Assembly: GCF_963924675.1 (NCBI RefSeq)
Contig: NC_089232.1
Location: forward strand, 40,056,659-40,120,658
Length of the DNA: 64,000 bases
Direction of reading: 5' to 3'
DNA from: Phocoena phocoena
Lineage: Eukaryota > Chordata > Mammalia > Artiodactyla > Phocoenidae
Part shown: in pieces, positions 11,530 to 22,265 of the stretch
Numbering within the stretch: position 1 is the stretch's first letter
Layout: every line of letters begins with the position of its first letter
The notes under the pieces: model-generated
Told to the model about the DNA's origin: nothing
Seen by the model: only the letters and a program-made list of their open reading frames with translations
Databases searched by the model: none
Translations under genes and position numbers: made by a program

Positions 11530-11741
11530 TATTGGGCTAGGACAACTGGAGGTGATTTTGTCCTCCAGGGCACATTTGACAGTGTCTGGAGATGTTTCTG
11601 GTGGTGGTGGTGGGGTGCTACTGACATCTTGTGAGTGGAGGCCAGGGATGCTGCTAAGTGTCTTACAGCACACAGGACAACCCCCATGACAAAGAGTTAT
11701 GTGGCTCAAAATATCAACAGTGCCGAAGTCGAGAAACACTG
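11530..11741 (+). repeat. hAT-type non-autonomous DNA transposon
   Basis: Contains the order 'caactggaggtgattttg', 'tgacagtgtctggagatgtt', 'gccagggatgctgctaagtg', 'cacaggacaacccccatgac' and ends 'gtcgagaaacactg'. This is the pattern of a common short mammalian hAT-Charlie MITE with CAGTGGTTCTCAA-type termini. The left terminus is decayed and no 8-bp duplication is clear. The exact subfamily name was not settled. Confidence 0.7.
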
Positions 11742-11954
11742 GCTAGGAGTATGTTTCCTTTTCCACTAGGGGACAGAGATTCTTTGGGCATCTGAAAAAT
11801 GAAAGTGCTTTCTTTGAAAATTGATCTATTTAATAGCGTGTAGAGGCATCAGACAGGCAGAGAATGGTCACAGTGGTCTCTAATCCCACACTGGCATGGA
11901 TTTGTGGTTAACTTCTGAAGCTTTTTGTCATCTGCACGCAGAGGTAATTCATCT

Positions 11955-12090
11955 AAATTATCTTCCTCCAGATGAGTGTAAGCAACTTGAAGGCAGGACC
12001 CGTGGCTTATGCTGATTTGTACTTTCCACAGAATTGCTTATAAAGTAGGTGCCCCCTGATATTCTGCTGAATGAAGAATGAACCAGTTGA
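11955..12090 (+). repeat. L2 LINE 3' end
   Basis: Reads 'gtaagcaacttgaaggcagg', 'acccgtggcttatgctgatt', 'taaagtaggtgccccctgat' and 'gctgaatgaagaatgaa'. It corresponds to the L2 3' tail (gagggcagggac ... agtaggcgctcaata ... tgaatgaatgaa). It ends just before the full-length L1. Confidence 0.6.
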
Positions 12091-12109
12091 TTAAAAAGTA
12101 AAGCTGAGA

Positions 12110-12989
12110 GGTGCAATCAAGATGGCAGAGTAGGAGGATGTAGAGTTCGTGTCTCCTCACAGCTAGGGCACCTACTAGGCACTGGTGGGGGACCTCAGAC
12201 ACCTAAGGGGATGGGAGGAATCCCCATGTGACTGGGTAGGACATGGTGGGGAAGGAAGGAGAGAGGAAGGAAAAGTGGAGTTGGGATGGGAATAGCACCC
12301 CTGAGGGGTGGCTGGGGGAGGGGAAGGGTTCCCATGCTTGGAGGAGCCCACTCATGGTGAGGGGATCAGTGGGGATGGGGAGAGACCTTTGGGGGATCCA
12401 GGGATTGGAGGGGAACACGGCCAGCATCTCCCCTGCCCACGTGGGCCCCAGTGAGTCTGCTGGGGTCTCGGGCCTGAACCTCTGCCCTCTGGGGCCTGCT
12501 TTAGCTATGCAGGTCCTGAGCCTAAGCCCCACCCCATCCCCCCACCCCCCCCAGTCTCTTCTGGCCTTTTTTTCTTTTTTTGCTGTTGTGGTTCTGTTTT
12601 GCTTTATTGTTGTTGTTTTATTTTTTCTAATATATTTTTTATTTTTCTGACTTTATTTTATTTTTTATTTGTTGTTATTGTTCTCCTTTTTGTTTCTTGA
12701 CTGTTTTTTTGTTTGTTTGTTTTTTGCCATGCTGCGTGGCTTGTGAGGTCTTGGCTCCCAGGCTGGAGTTCAGGCCTGAGCTCCTGTGGCCTCAGGCCTG
12801 AGACCAAACTGCTGGACTAACAAAGAACTTCAGGCCCCAGGGAATATTAATCAGTGTGAGCTCTCCCAGAGGTCCTCATCTTGGCACCTAGGCCAAACTC
12901 CACCCAACTGCCTGCAAACTCCAGGGCTGGATGCCGCAGGCCAAACAACTAGCAAGACAGGAACACAGCCCCAACCATCAAAAACTGAG
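12110..12989 (+). promoter_or_regulatory. L1 5'UTR (former internal promoter)
   Basis: In intact L1 this segment holds the internal pol II promoter. Visible parts are the AAGATGGCAGAG start, whose reverse complement resembles a YY1 site (CCAT core), as in other mammalian L1s. A G-rich half follows (12240-12420), then a T-rich spacer (12568-12728) and a C/A-rich lead into ORF1. A 135-codon sense frame (12243-12650) and a 109-codon antisense frame (12203-12532) overlap in the G-rich half. I infer these follow from base composition. Activity is unlikely in so decayed a copy. Confidence 0.6.
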
Positions 12990-13002
12990 ATGACAAAAAA
13001 AT

Positions 13003-13880
13003 ATGTTACAGATGAAGGAGCAAGGTGAAAACCTACAAGACCAAATAAATGAAGAGGAAATAGGCAACCTACCTGAAAAAGAGTTCAGAGTAATGATAGT
13101 AAAGATGATCCAAAATCTCAGAAATAGAATGGAGGCACAGATTGAGAAAATGCAAGAAATGTTTAACAAAGACCTAGAAGAACTAAAGAACAAACAAACA
13201 GTGATGAAAAACACAATAACTGAAATGAAAAATACACTAGAAGGAATCAGTAGCAGGATAACTGAAGCAGAAGAATGAATAAGTGAGCTGGAAGATAGAA
13301 TGGTGGAAATAACTGCCAAGGAGCAGAATAAAGAAAAAAGAAATGAGGACAGTCTCAGAGACATCTAGGACAACATTAAACGCACCAACATTCACATTAT
13401 AGGGGTCCCAGAAGAAGAAGAGGAAAAAAGAAAGGGACTGAGAAAATATTTGAAGAGATTATAGTTGAAAATTCCCTAGATGGGAAAGGAAATAGCCACC
13501 CAAGTCCAGAAAATGCAGAGTCCCTTACAGTATAAACCCAAGGAGAAACATGCCGAGATACATGCTAATCAAAGTAACAAAAATTAAATTCAAAGAAAAA
13601 AATGTTAAAAGCAGCAAGAGAAAAGCAATAAATAACATACAAGGGAATCCCCATAAGGTAATCAGTTGATTTTTCAGCAGAAATTCTGCAGGCCAGAAGG
13701 GAGAGGCAGGACATATTTAAAGTGATGAAAGGGAAAAACCTACAACCAAGATTACTCCACCTGGCAAGGATCTCATTCAGATTTGACAGAGAAATCAAAA
13801 GCTTTACAGACAAGCAAAAGCTAAGAGAATTCAGCACCTCCAAATCAGCTTTACAACTAATGCTTAAGGAACTTCTCTAG
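13003..13880 (+). pseudogene. L1 ORF1 (RNA-binding protein), broken
   Basis: Readable pieces in order are: an N-terminal lead (MLQMKEQGENLQDQ); a coiled coil rich in Glu/Lys/Met (EKMQEMFNKDLEELKNKQ); an RRM-like strand, 'IHIIGVPEEEEEKRKG', about codon 130 onward; and a C-terminal domain with 'QARREWQDIFKVMKG', 'FRFDREIKSF' and the last codons LMLKELL before a TAG at 13878. The frame is closed at 13276-13278 and shifted several times later. In intact L1 the product trimerises through the coiled coil and coats L1 RNA. The start is uncertain because the usual MKRQR lead is frameshifted by an A run near 12995. Confidence 0.85.
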
Positions 13881-13938
13881 GTGGTAAACACAAGAGAAGA
13901 AAAAGACCCACAAAAAGAAACCCAAAACAATTAAGAAA

Positions 13939-16900
13939 ATGGTAATAGGAACATACATATCGATAACTACCTTAAATGTAAATGAAGTAAATGCTCCAAC
14001 CAAAAGACACAGACTGGCTGAATGGATACAAAAACAAGACCATATATATGCTACCTGCAAGAGACCCACTTCAGACCTAGGGACACATACAGACTGAAAG
14101 TGAGGGGATGGAAAAAGATATTCCATGCAAATGGAAATCAAAAGAAAGCTGGAGTAGCAATACTCATATCAGATAAAATAGACTTTAAAATAAAGACTGT
14201 TACAAAAGACAAGGAAGGACACTACATAATGATCAAGGGATCAATCCAAGAAGAAGAGATAACAATTATAAATATTTATGCACCCAACATAGGAGCACCT
14301 CAATACATAAGGTAAATGCTAACAGCCATAAAAGGGGAAATAGACAGTAACACAATAATATTGGGGGACTTTAACACCTCACTTACACGAATGGACAGAG
14401 CATCCAGACAGGAAATAATTAAGGAAACACAAGCTTTAAATGATACAATAGACCAAATAGACTTAATTGATATTTATAGGACATTCCACCTGAAAGCAGC
14501 AGAATACATTTCTTCTCAAGTGCACACAGAACATTTTCCAGGATAGATCACATCTTGGGTCACAAATCAAGCCTCACAAAAATTTAAGAAAATTGAAATC
14601 CTTTCAAGCATCTTTTCGGACCACAATGCTATGAGACTAGAAACCAATTATAGGAAAAAGAAATCTGTAAAAAACCACAAACACATGGAGGCTAAACAAT
14701 ACATTACTGAATAACCAAGAGATCACTGAAGAAATCAAAGAGGATATCAAAAAATTCATAGTAACAAATAACAACGAAAACACAATGACCCAAAACCTAT
14801 GGGACACAGCAAAAGCAGTTTTAAGAGGGAAGTTTATAGCAATTCAATCCTACCTCAAGAAACAAGAAAAATCTCAAATAAACAATCTAACCTTACACCT
14901 AAAGCAACTAGAGAAATAACAAACAAACCCCAAAGTTAGTAGGAGGAAAGAAATCATAAAAATCAAAGCAGAAATAAATTAAATAGAAAGGAAGAAAACA
15001 ATAGCAAAAATCAATGAAACTAAAAGCTGGTTCCTTTAGAAGATAAAATTGATAAACCTTTAGCCAGGCTCATCAAGAAAAAATGGGAGAGAACTCAAAT
15101 CAATAAAATTAGAAATGAAAAAGGAGAAATTACAACTGACACCACAGAAATACAAAGCCTTATAAGAGACTACTACAGGCAATATATGCCAATAAAATGA
15201 ACAACCTAGAAGAAATGGATGAATTCTTGGAAAGGTACAACCTTCCAAGACTGAACCAGGAAGAGACAGAAAATATAAACAGACTAATCACAAGTAATGA
15301 AATTGAAACTGTAATTAAAATTTTTCCAACAAACAAAAGTCCAGGACCAGACAGCTTCACAGGTGAATTCTATCAAACATTTAGAGAAGAGCTAACATCC
15401 ATCCTTCTCAAACTTCCAAAAAATTGCAGAGGAAGGAACACTCCCAAGCTCATTCTACAAGGCCACCATCACCCTGATACCAAAACCAGACAAAGATACT
15501 ACAAAAAAAGAAAATTACAGACCAATATCACTGATGAACATAGATGCAAAAATCCCCAGCAAAATAATAGCAAACAGAATCCAGCGACACATTAAAGGCA
15601 TCATGATCAAGTGAGATTTATCCCAGGGATGCAAGGGTTTTTCAGTATATGCAAATCAATCACAGTGATGCACCATATCAACAGATTAAAGAATAAAAAC
15701 CATATGATTATCTCAATAGATGCAAAAAAAGCTTTTGACAAAATTCAACACCCATTTATGATAAAAACTCTCTAGAAAGTGGGCATAGAGGGAATCTACC
15801 TCAACATAATAAAGGCCATATATGACAAACCCCCAGAAAACATCATTCTCAGTGGTGAAAAACTGAAAGCATTTCCTCTAATATCAGGAACAAGGCAAGG
15901 ATTTCCATTCTCGCCACTATTCTTCAACATAGTTTTGGAAGTCCTAGCCATGGCAATCAGAGAAGAAAAAGAAATAAAAGGAATACAGATTGGAAAAGAA
16001 GAAGAAAAACTGTCACTGTTAGCAGATGACGTGATAGTATACATAGATGATCCTAAAGATGCCACCAGAAAACTACTAGAGCTAATCAATGAATTTGGTA
16101 AAGTTGGAGGATACAAAATTAATGCACAGAAATCTCTTGCATTTCTATACACTAACAATGAAAGATCAGAAAGAGAAATTAAGGAAACAATGCCATTTAC
16201 CATTGCAACAAAAAGAATAAAATACCTACGAATAAACCGACCTAAGGAGACAAAAGACCCGTTCTCAGAAAACTATAAAACACTGTGAAAGAAATCAAAG
16301 ATGACCCAAACAGATGGAGAGATATACCATGTTCTTGGATTGGAAGAATCAATATTGTGAAAATGACTATACTACCCAAAGCAATCTACAGATTCAATGC
16401 AATCCCTATCAAATTACCAATGGCAGTTTTCATAGACTTAGAGCAAAAAATTTTACATCTTGTATGGAAACACAAAAGACCCTGAATAGCCAAAGCAATC
16501 TTGAGAAAGAAAAATGTATCTGGAGGATTCAGGCTCTGTGACTTCAGACTATACTACAAAGCTACAGTAGTCAAGGCAGTATGGTACTGGCACAAGAACA
16601 AATATAGATTGATGGTATAGAATAGAAAGCCCAGAGATAAACCCATGCACCTATGGACACCTATGTCACCTAATCTATGACAAAGGAGGCAAGGATATAC
16701 AATGGAGAAAAGACAGTCTCTTCAATAAGTGGTGCTGGGAAAACAGGATCGCTACATGTAAAAGAATGAAATTAGAACACTGCCTAACACTGTACACAAA
16801 AATAAACTCAAAATGGATTAAAGACCTAGATGTAAGGCCAGACACTATAAAACTCTTAGAGAAAAACATAGGAAGAACACTCTGACGTAAATCACAGCAA

Positions 16901-17720
16901 GATCTTTTTTGACCCACCTCCTTGAGTAATGGAAATAAAAACAAAAATAAACAAATGGGACCTAATGAAACTTACAAGCTTTTGCACAGCAGAGGAAACT
17001 ATAAACAAGGTGAAAAGACAACCCTCAGAATGGAAGAAAATATTTGCAAATGAATCAATGGACAAAGGATTAATCTCCAAAATATATAAACAGCTCATGT
17101 GGCTCAATATCAAAAAAACAAACAACCCAATCACAAAATGGGCAGAAGACCTAAATAGACATTTCTCCAAAGAAGACACACAGGTGGCCAAGAGGCACAT
17201 GAAAAGATGCTCAACATCACTAATTATGAGAGAAATGCAAATCAAAACTACAATGAGATATCACCACACACCAGTCAGAATGGCCATCATCAAAAAATCT
17301 ACAAACAATAAATGCTGGAGAGGGTGTGGAGAAAAGGGAGCCCTCCTGCACTGTTGGTGAGAATGTAAATTGATACAGCCACTATGGAGAACAGTATGGA
17401 GGTTGTTTAAAAAACTAAAAATAGAATTACCATATGACCCAGCAATCCCACTACTGGGCACATACCCTGAGAAAACCATAATTCAGAAAGACACACATAC
17501 CCCAGTATTCATTGCAGCAGTATTTACAATAGCCAGGACATGGAAGCAACCTAAATGTCCATCAGCAGACAAATGGGTAAAGAAGATGTGGTACATATAT
17601 ACAATGGATTACTCAGCTATAAAAAGGAGTGAAATTGGGTCATTTGTAGAGATGTGGATGGACCCAGAGTCTGTCACACAGAGTGAAGCAAGTCAGAATG
17701 AGAAAAATATTGTATATTAA
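13939..17720 (+). pseudogene. L1 ORF2 (endonuclease/reverse transcriptase), broken
   Basis: Starts at MVIGTYISITTLNVN. The endonuclease shows QETHFRPRDTY (14050-14090), the metal-binding GDFN (about 14362) and SDHN (about 14617). The reverse transcriptase shows '[15 protein letters not shown]' (about 15330), '[11 protein letters not shown]' and the active-site [12 protein letters not shown] (about 16018). The Cys-rich C terminus has '[16 protein letters not shown]' near 17310-17360. Length is about 1,260 codon equivalents, close to the family norm. Single-base nonsense changes are plain: TAA at 14313-14315 where the sibling copy has Gln, and TGA at 17358-17360 where siblings have Trp. Frameshifts also occur. 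No function remains. Confidence 0.93.
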
Positions 17721-18090
17721 CACCTATATGTTGAATCTAGAAGAGTGGTACAGATGAACCAATTTGTAGGGCAGGAATAGAGATGCGGATGTAGAAAATG
17801 GACATGTGGACATGGAGGGTAAGGGTGGGTGGGATGAACTGGGAGATTAGGATTGACATATATGCTGCACCCGGTGTAAAATAGCTAGCTAGTGCAAACC
17901 TGTTTTATAGCACAGGGAGCTCAGCTCGGTGTTCTGTGATGATCCAGATGGGTGGCATGAGGTGGGGGGGCAGTGGGAGGAAGGTCCAGGAGGGAGGGGA
18001 TATATGTATACATATAGTTGGTTCACTTTGTTGTACAGCAGAAACTAATACAGCATTATAAAGCAACTATACCCCAATATATAGAAAAAG
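17721..18090 (+). other. L1 3'UTR, long form, with G-rich tract
   Basis: After the ORF2 stop come 'ctagctagtgcaaacctg', then 'cagggagctcagctcggtg', a G-rich run at 17962-18000, and the end segment 'ttgtacagcagaaactaata' / 'gcaactataccccaatata'. G-rich 3'UTR tracts are a known L1 property. Compare the short 3'UTR of the copies at 9335, 32881, 58449 and 60467. Confidence 0.8.
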
Positions 18091-18104
18091 AAGTGAAGTT
18101 GAGA

Positions 18105-18639
18105 ACTGTCCACAAAGGGCTAGTTAGAAGGAGCATTGAGGGTTGAGAGGGGCATGGTAGGGTTGGGGGTAGGGGACATCCACTGCCTCTCCCAAGCCCT
18201 AAATTATAGACAGTTGTTGTACAAGGGGTCATCTTTCTTAATTCCTTGATTCCTAGTGGAGGAGATTAAGACTCAGAGAAACTGAGTATTTCACACAAGT
18301 TCGCACAGCAACTTGCTGGCAGGTGTGAAAGAATGTATTCATCCTGGTGCTTCCTGTTCACTTCGCTGCCCAGCAAGTTCTCTTCTTAAGGACCTGCATG
18401 AGGCCCTGAAATACAGGGCTTATGATTTTCAGGGATGATGTGTGTGCTTCTGAGTGTCTCTCTGTGTACGTGAGCATGTACTAAATGTCCCCAGGCTCTG
18501 GGTGTTTGAGCATAGATGTTTCCTGACCTGTTCCTGACTCCTGGTACTACCTCTCTTCTGGGTCCTGCTAGTACAACCTGTACTGCCCTGACCAGAGCAC
18601 TTACCATATTTTGTTGGGTTTGTGAATTTAACATCTGTC
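18105..18639. other. Unassigned DNA, possible MIR remnant
   Basis: Around 18250-18335 'agattaagactcagagaaac', then 'aacttgctggcaggtg', resembles the core of a - strand MIR but is too short to be sure. The rest is unassigned. Confidence 0.35.
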
Positions 18640-18745
18640 TTCCATGCTAGCTTTGAGAGGGCATGGAATATATTTGTCTTGTTCAATGCTGACTGAGCAC
18701 ATAAAAGATGCTTCATAAATGATTTTCCATGAGGGCATAAATAAA
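18640..18745 (+). repeat. L2-like 3' fragment
   Basis: 'gcatggaatatatttgtctt', 'gttcaatgctgactgagc' and 'gatgcttcataaatgatt' follow the order of the L2 3' tail (gggaccttgtcttgttcactgctg ... ctcaataaatatttg). Confidence 0.45.
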
Positions 18746-19909
18746 TATTACATCAGGGATGGCCATTTTGGGCTCATTTCTGGGGAGGATGTTGTTTGGG
18801 TGGGCTCCTTGCTGGTGATGTATAGCTTACCAAAAGGGGTGGAGTTGTTGAAGATGAATTTTGCCTAGGTAACAAATGTTGGGAGCTCAACTCCTGGCCT
18901 GGGAGGGTGTGGATGGTGGGACAATACCACCCTAGCTGTGCATTCATGAAACCCAAGACCCCTGATGGTAGAGAGCCTGGCTCAAGAAGTAGCCTCATCC
19001 TCAGTGTGATTTTTTCTGTTGTTGTCATGGGGGCCATTGATATCTGTGGTGTTTTTTTTTTTTTTCCCCAGACTATAATGTGTGAGCAATCTGCCCACAG
19101 CTTGTCATATGGAAGATGAGATAGCTCATTATCCTGAAAATCCTTCAATAGCTGCTCATAGTAGGGTCAGTTAAGTACAAGAGGGTCTGCTATCATTCAG
19201 AATCTTCTTATTCTCATTGAAGTTACATCCAGTATTTTTTTCACATACTATTTTTCTTTGTCTACCAATCTGGGGAGTGGGGATGGAGAATACACAGGGT
19301 ATTATAATGGGTGTCAATTCAAGTTAAGATGAGTGGCTCCTGCCCCTGATCGCCTTGATGCTTCTGTAACTTCTGATGGACTCAGTTCATTGGGAGACCA
19401 TTTCAGATGGATTCTTGTGGGCTCAGTGTTTATGTACAATGACTCTCTGCTCTACATAAGGCACCAAAAGAGAAGCAGAACAGAAAGTGGAGAAGGGCAA
19501 GCAGCATAGCTTTCTGTTTTCTGTGGAAACATCTGAAAAAGAGAAGTCTGAGAAAGTTTCCATCCACGGACTAACTTATTTCTCCCCAGTCCCGAGACCT
19601 CTCAGGACCCACCCTTTCTTGGATGCTTGATTTCCTCACTGTGTCATGAATATGTACCCCCTTAAACTGCCCTTCCAGGTTCTTACTCATGCTGTTACCC
19701 ATAAGATAAGCTCTCCTTGCACCCTTCACAAATCTAAGTCTGAGAACCTTTAACACCCGCTCAAGTTCCCAGTGGCCCATGAAGCCTCCGTCAGAGGCAG
19801 AACTGGTATGGGGAGGGCAGATGGCATTGCTTGTGGTTTTCTGTGTGAGTGGGGAGATAGCAATACGTATAGCAGCCATCATAAACCTCTTCACTTTATT
19901 TGTAACATT
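18746..19909. other. Unassigned single-copy DNA
   Basis: No gene or repeat recognised. A T run lies at about 19051-19063. Frames of 107-124 codons on the - strand (18774-19148, 19571-19894) show no recognisable domain or conserved motif. Confidence 0.4.
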
Positions 19910-20145
19910 GACAATTAATGAGCACTTATTGTGTACTAGGCAAAATTTTAAGCACTTTTCAAGCTTTATTTATTTCTCAAATCACCCTTTGAGATAGGTA
20001 CTATACTATTTCCCCTTTAGAGGGGAGAAATCTAAAGCACAGTGAGAGTAAGTAATTTGTTCAAAGTCATTTAGCTAATAAGGGGGGAACTGAGTTTGAA
20101 CCCAAGCAGTCTGACCTCAGAGACTATGATCTCATGATACTATAT
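19910..20145 (-). repeat. MIR SINE
   Basis: 'atgagcacttattgtgtact', 'tcaccctttgagataggta', 'atttgttcaaagtcatttag' and 'gaactgagtttgaacccaa' are the reverse complement of MIR in order. It abuts a second MIR in the opposite orientation. Confidence 0.8.
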
Positions 20146-20147
20146 CA

Positions 20148-20400
20148 GACTCTGTGGTTTAGTTGAAAGAGAGCTGGACCAGCAATCAGAAGACTGAAGT
20201 GGTGGTTTTGGTTTTGCCTCACTTTACTTTAAAACAATTTTTTTGTGGGGGTTAGATGTTTCTTTTTTTAAGATTAAAGTATAGTTAATTTACGGTTTTG
20301 CCTCACTTTAACTGTTGGGCTTTGGGCAAGTGACTTTGCTTTTTCTGGGGCCTCAATGTCCTCATTTATAAAATAAGAAGAAAAAACTAGCAGACGTAAT
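20148..20400 (+). repeat. MIR SINE interrupted by a 67-bp L1 tail
   Basis: Left part: 'ttagttgaaagagagctgga' and 'gaagactgaagtggtggtt'. Right part after 20294: 'gttgggctttgggcaagtga', 'ctggggcctcaatgtcctca', 'tttataaaataag'. The duplicated GGTTTTGCCTCACTTTA bounds a short insert, listed next. Confidence 0.8.
20227..20293 (-). mobile_element. Tiny (67 bp) L1 3' insertion
   Basis: Between perfect 17-bp duplications GGTTTTGCCTCACTTTA (20210-20226 and 20294-20310). The insert ends 'aagattaaagtatagttaat', the reverse complement of the last bases of the long-form L1 3'UTR; the T-rich side is the A tail. It is an extreme 5' truncation. Confidence 0.8.
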
Positions 20401-20773
20401 GTTATATGTGCAACAAAGAGAATATTCATGAAAGCTATTGCTAAACTAATCTTTATATAAAGTTAAGATTTCACATTACAGTCATCCCCGCCTATCCACA
20501 GTTTCAGCTTCCTCAGTTTCATTTACCTGTGGTCAAATATAGTCTGAAAATATTAATGGAAAATTCCAGAAATAAACAATTCATAATTATTAAATTACAC
20601 ACTAAGTGGTATGATAAAATCTCATGCCCTCCATCTCTGTTCTGCCGGGGACAGGAATCATCCCTTTGTCCAGCATATCCTGCCCTTTAGTCACTTAGTA
20701 GCATCTCACTTACCAGATCGACTGTTGTGGTATCCCAGTGCTAGTGTTCAGGTAACCTTTATTTTACTTAATA

Positions 20774-20943
20774 ATGGCCCCAGAGCTCAAGAAGAGTGTT
20801 GCTGGCAATTCAGATTTTGTTTCCTTTAAGTGAACAGCTAAAAGTTCTTGACTTAAGGAAAGGAAAAAAAATGTATACTGAGATTGCTAAGATCTGTGGT
20901 AAAAATGAATCTTTCATCTGTGAAATTGTGAAGAAGGAAAAAG
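20774..20943 (+). pseudogene. Tigger transposase N-terminal remnant
   Basis: An ATG at about 20774 opens 'MAPEL..', followed after a disrupted segment by LSEQLKVLDL, then 'TEIAKICGKNESFICEIVKKEK'. This is the helix-turn-helix DNA-binding start of pogo/Tigger transposases, related to the CENP-B and jerky families. The frame runs into the inserted L1 at 20944 and the catalytic DDE part is absent. No function expected. Confidence 0.75.
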
Positions 20944-21857
20944 CATTGCTAAAGAAGACATGTAAATGGTCAATAGGCACATGAAAAGATGCTTGATATC
21001 ACTAATCATAAGGGAAATGCAAATCAAAGCCACAGTGAGATATCACCTCACACCTGTCAGAATGGGTATTATCAAAAAAATAACAAATAACAAGTGTTGG
21101 TGAGGATGTGGAGAAAACAGAACTCTGGTGCACTGTTGGTGGGAATGTAAATTGGTGCGGCCCCCAAGGAAAACAGTATGGAAGTTCCTCAAAAAATTAA
21201 AAATAGAACTACCACATGATCTAGCAATTCTACTTCTGGGTTTTTATCTGAAGAAAACAAAAAGAGTGATTTGAAAAGATATATGTACCCCTAAATTCAT
21301 TGCAGCACTATTTACAATAGCCAGGATATGGAAACAACCTAAGTGTCCATCAACAGATGAATGAATAAAGAAGATACAGTGGATATCTACAATGGAATAT
21401 TACTCAGCCATTAAAAAAGAATGAAATCTTGCTATTTGCAGCAACATGGATGGACCTGGAGGATATTTTGCTTAGTGAAATAAGTCAGAGAAAGACAAAT
21501 GATTTCACTTACGTGTGAAATCTGAAAAACAAATGAACGAGCAAAACAAAACAGAAATAGACTCACAGAGGCAGAGAACAAACTGCTGGTTGTCAGAGGA
21601 GAGAGGGGTGGGGGAGATGAACAAAATATGTGAAACGGGTTAAACGGTATAAACTTCCAGCTATGAAATAAGTCAGGGGGATGTAATGTACAGAATAGGG
21701 AAGTTAGTAATATTGTAACAATTTTGTATGGTGACAGATGGTAACTAGATTTATTGTGGTGATCATTTCATAATGTGTAAAAATATTGAATCACTATTAG
21801 TGCTTAGTTTCAGGTGAAACTAATGTAATATTGTATGTTAGTTGTAATTCAATAAAA
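20944..21857 (+). mobile_element. 5'-truncated older L1 inside Tigger
   Basis: 'aaagaagacatgtaaatgg', 'caataggcacatgaaaagat', 'ggtgggaatgtaaattggtg' and 'ttgcagcactatttacaata' are L1 ORF2 C-terminal words. The 3'UTR ends 'gttgtaattcaataaaaaga'. The Tigger body resumes immediately after. The duplication is A/G-rich and indistinct. All frames are closed. Confidence 0.85.
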
Positions 21858-22120
21858 AGAAGAGATTTGTGCTAATTTTGCTGTTACACCTTAAACTGCA
21901 AAAGTTATGGCCACAATGCATGTTAAATGCTTAGTTAAGATAAAAAAGGCATTAGATTTCTATATAAGATATACAGAGAGAGAAAGAGACCACATTCACA
22001 TAACTTTTATTACAGTATATTTTTATAATTGCTTTATTTTATTATAAGTTATTGCTGCTAATCTCTTATTGTGCCTAATTTATAAATTAAAGTTTATCAT
22101 AGTTATGTATGTATAGGAAA

Positions 22121-22123
<3 letters not shown>

Positions 22124-22176
<53 letters not shown>
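22124..22176. repeat. (AT)n microsatellite within Tigger 3' region
   Basis: About 26 uninterrupted AT units between 'aggaaaaac' and 'agggtttggtactg'. Related Tigger elements have only a few TA units here, so the array expanded after insertion. Confidence 0.95.
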
Positions 22177-22180
<4 letters not shown>

Positions 22181-22265
22181 TTGGTACTGAAATCTGCAGT
22201 TTTAGGCCTTCACTGGGGGTCTTGGAACAAATCCCCCATTGTACTCAATGTGACATTATTGACGG

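Larger units (their letters stand above)
12110..18090 (+). mobile_element. Full-length but defective L1
   Basis: About 5.98 kb: 5'UTR starting GGTGCAATCAAGATGGCAGA, ORF1, a 58-nt spacer, ORF2, a long-form 3'UTR and a short A-rich end. Diverged 14-bp duplications AAGTAAAGCTGAGA (12096-12109) and AAGTGAAGTTGAGA (18091-18104) mark the insertion. L1 is an autonomous retrotransposon whose ORF1 protein binds RNA and whose ORF2 protein nicks DNA and reverse transcribes. Here both frames carry many stops and shifts, so the copy is dead. It is the only L1 in the window with a complete 5' end. Confidence 0.95.
20479..22260 (+). mobile_element. Tigger-family (TcMar) DNA transposon, split by an L1
   Basis: Begins CAGTCATCCCCGCCTATCCA after a TA dinucleotide, the target of Tc1/mariner elements. 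The 5'UTR ('ccagaaataaacaattcat') runs into a transposase start at about 20774. The body resumes near 21858 with 'tgctaattttgctgttacac', then jumps to the 3' end ('ctcttattgtgcctaattta', 'gggtttggtactg', 'ttcactgggggtcttggaac'). Most of the transposase is missing, so this was already a short non-autonomous derivative. The right terminus is decayed and approximate. Confidence 0.82.
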
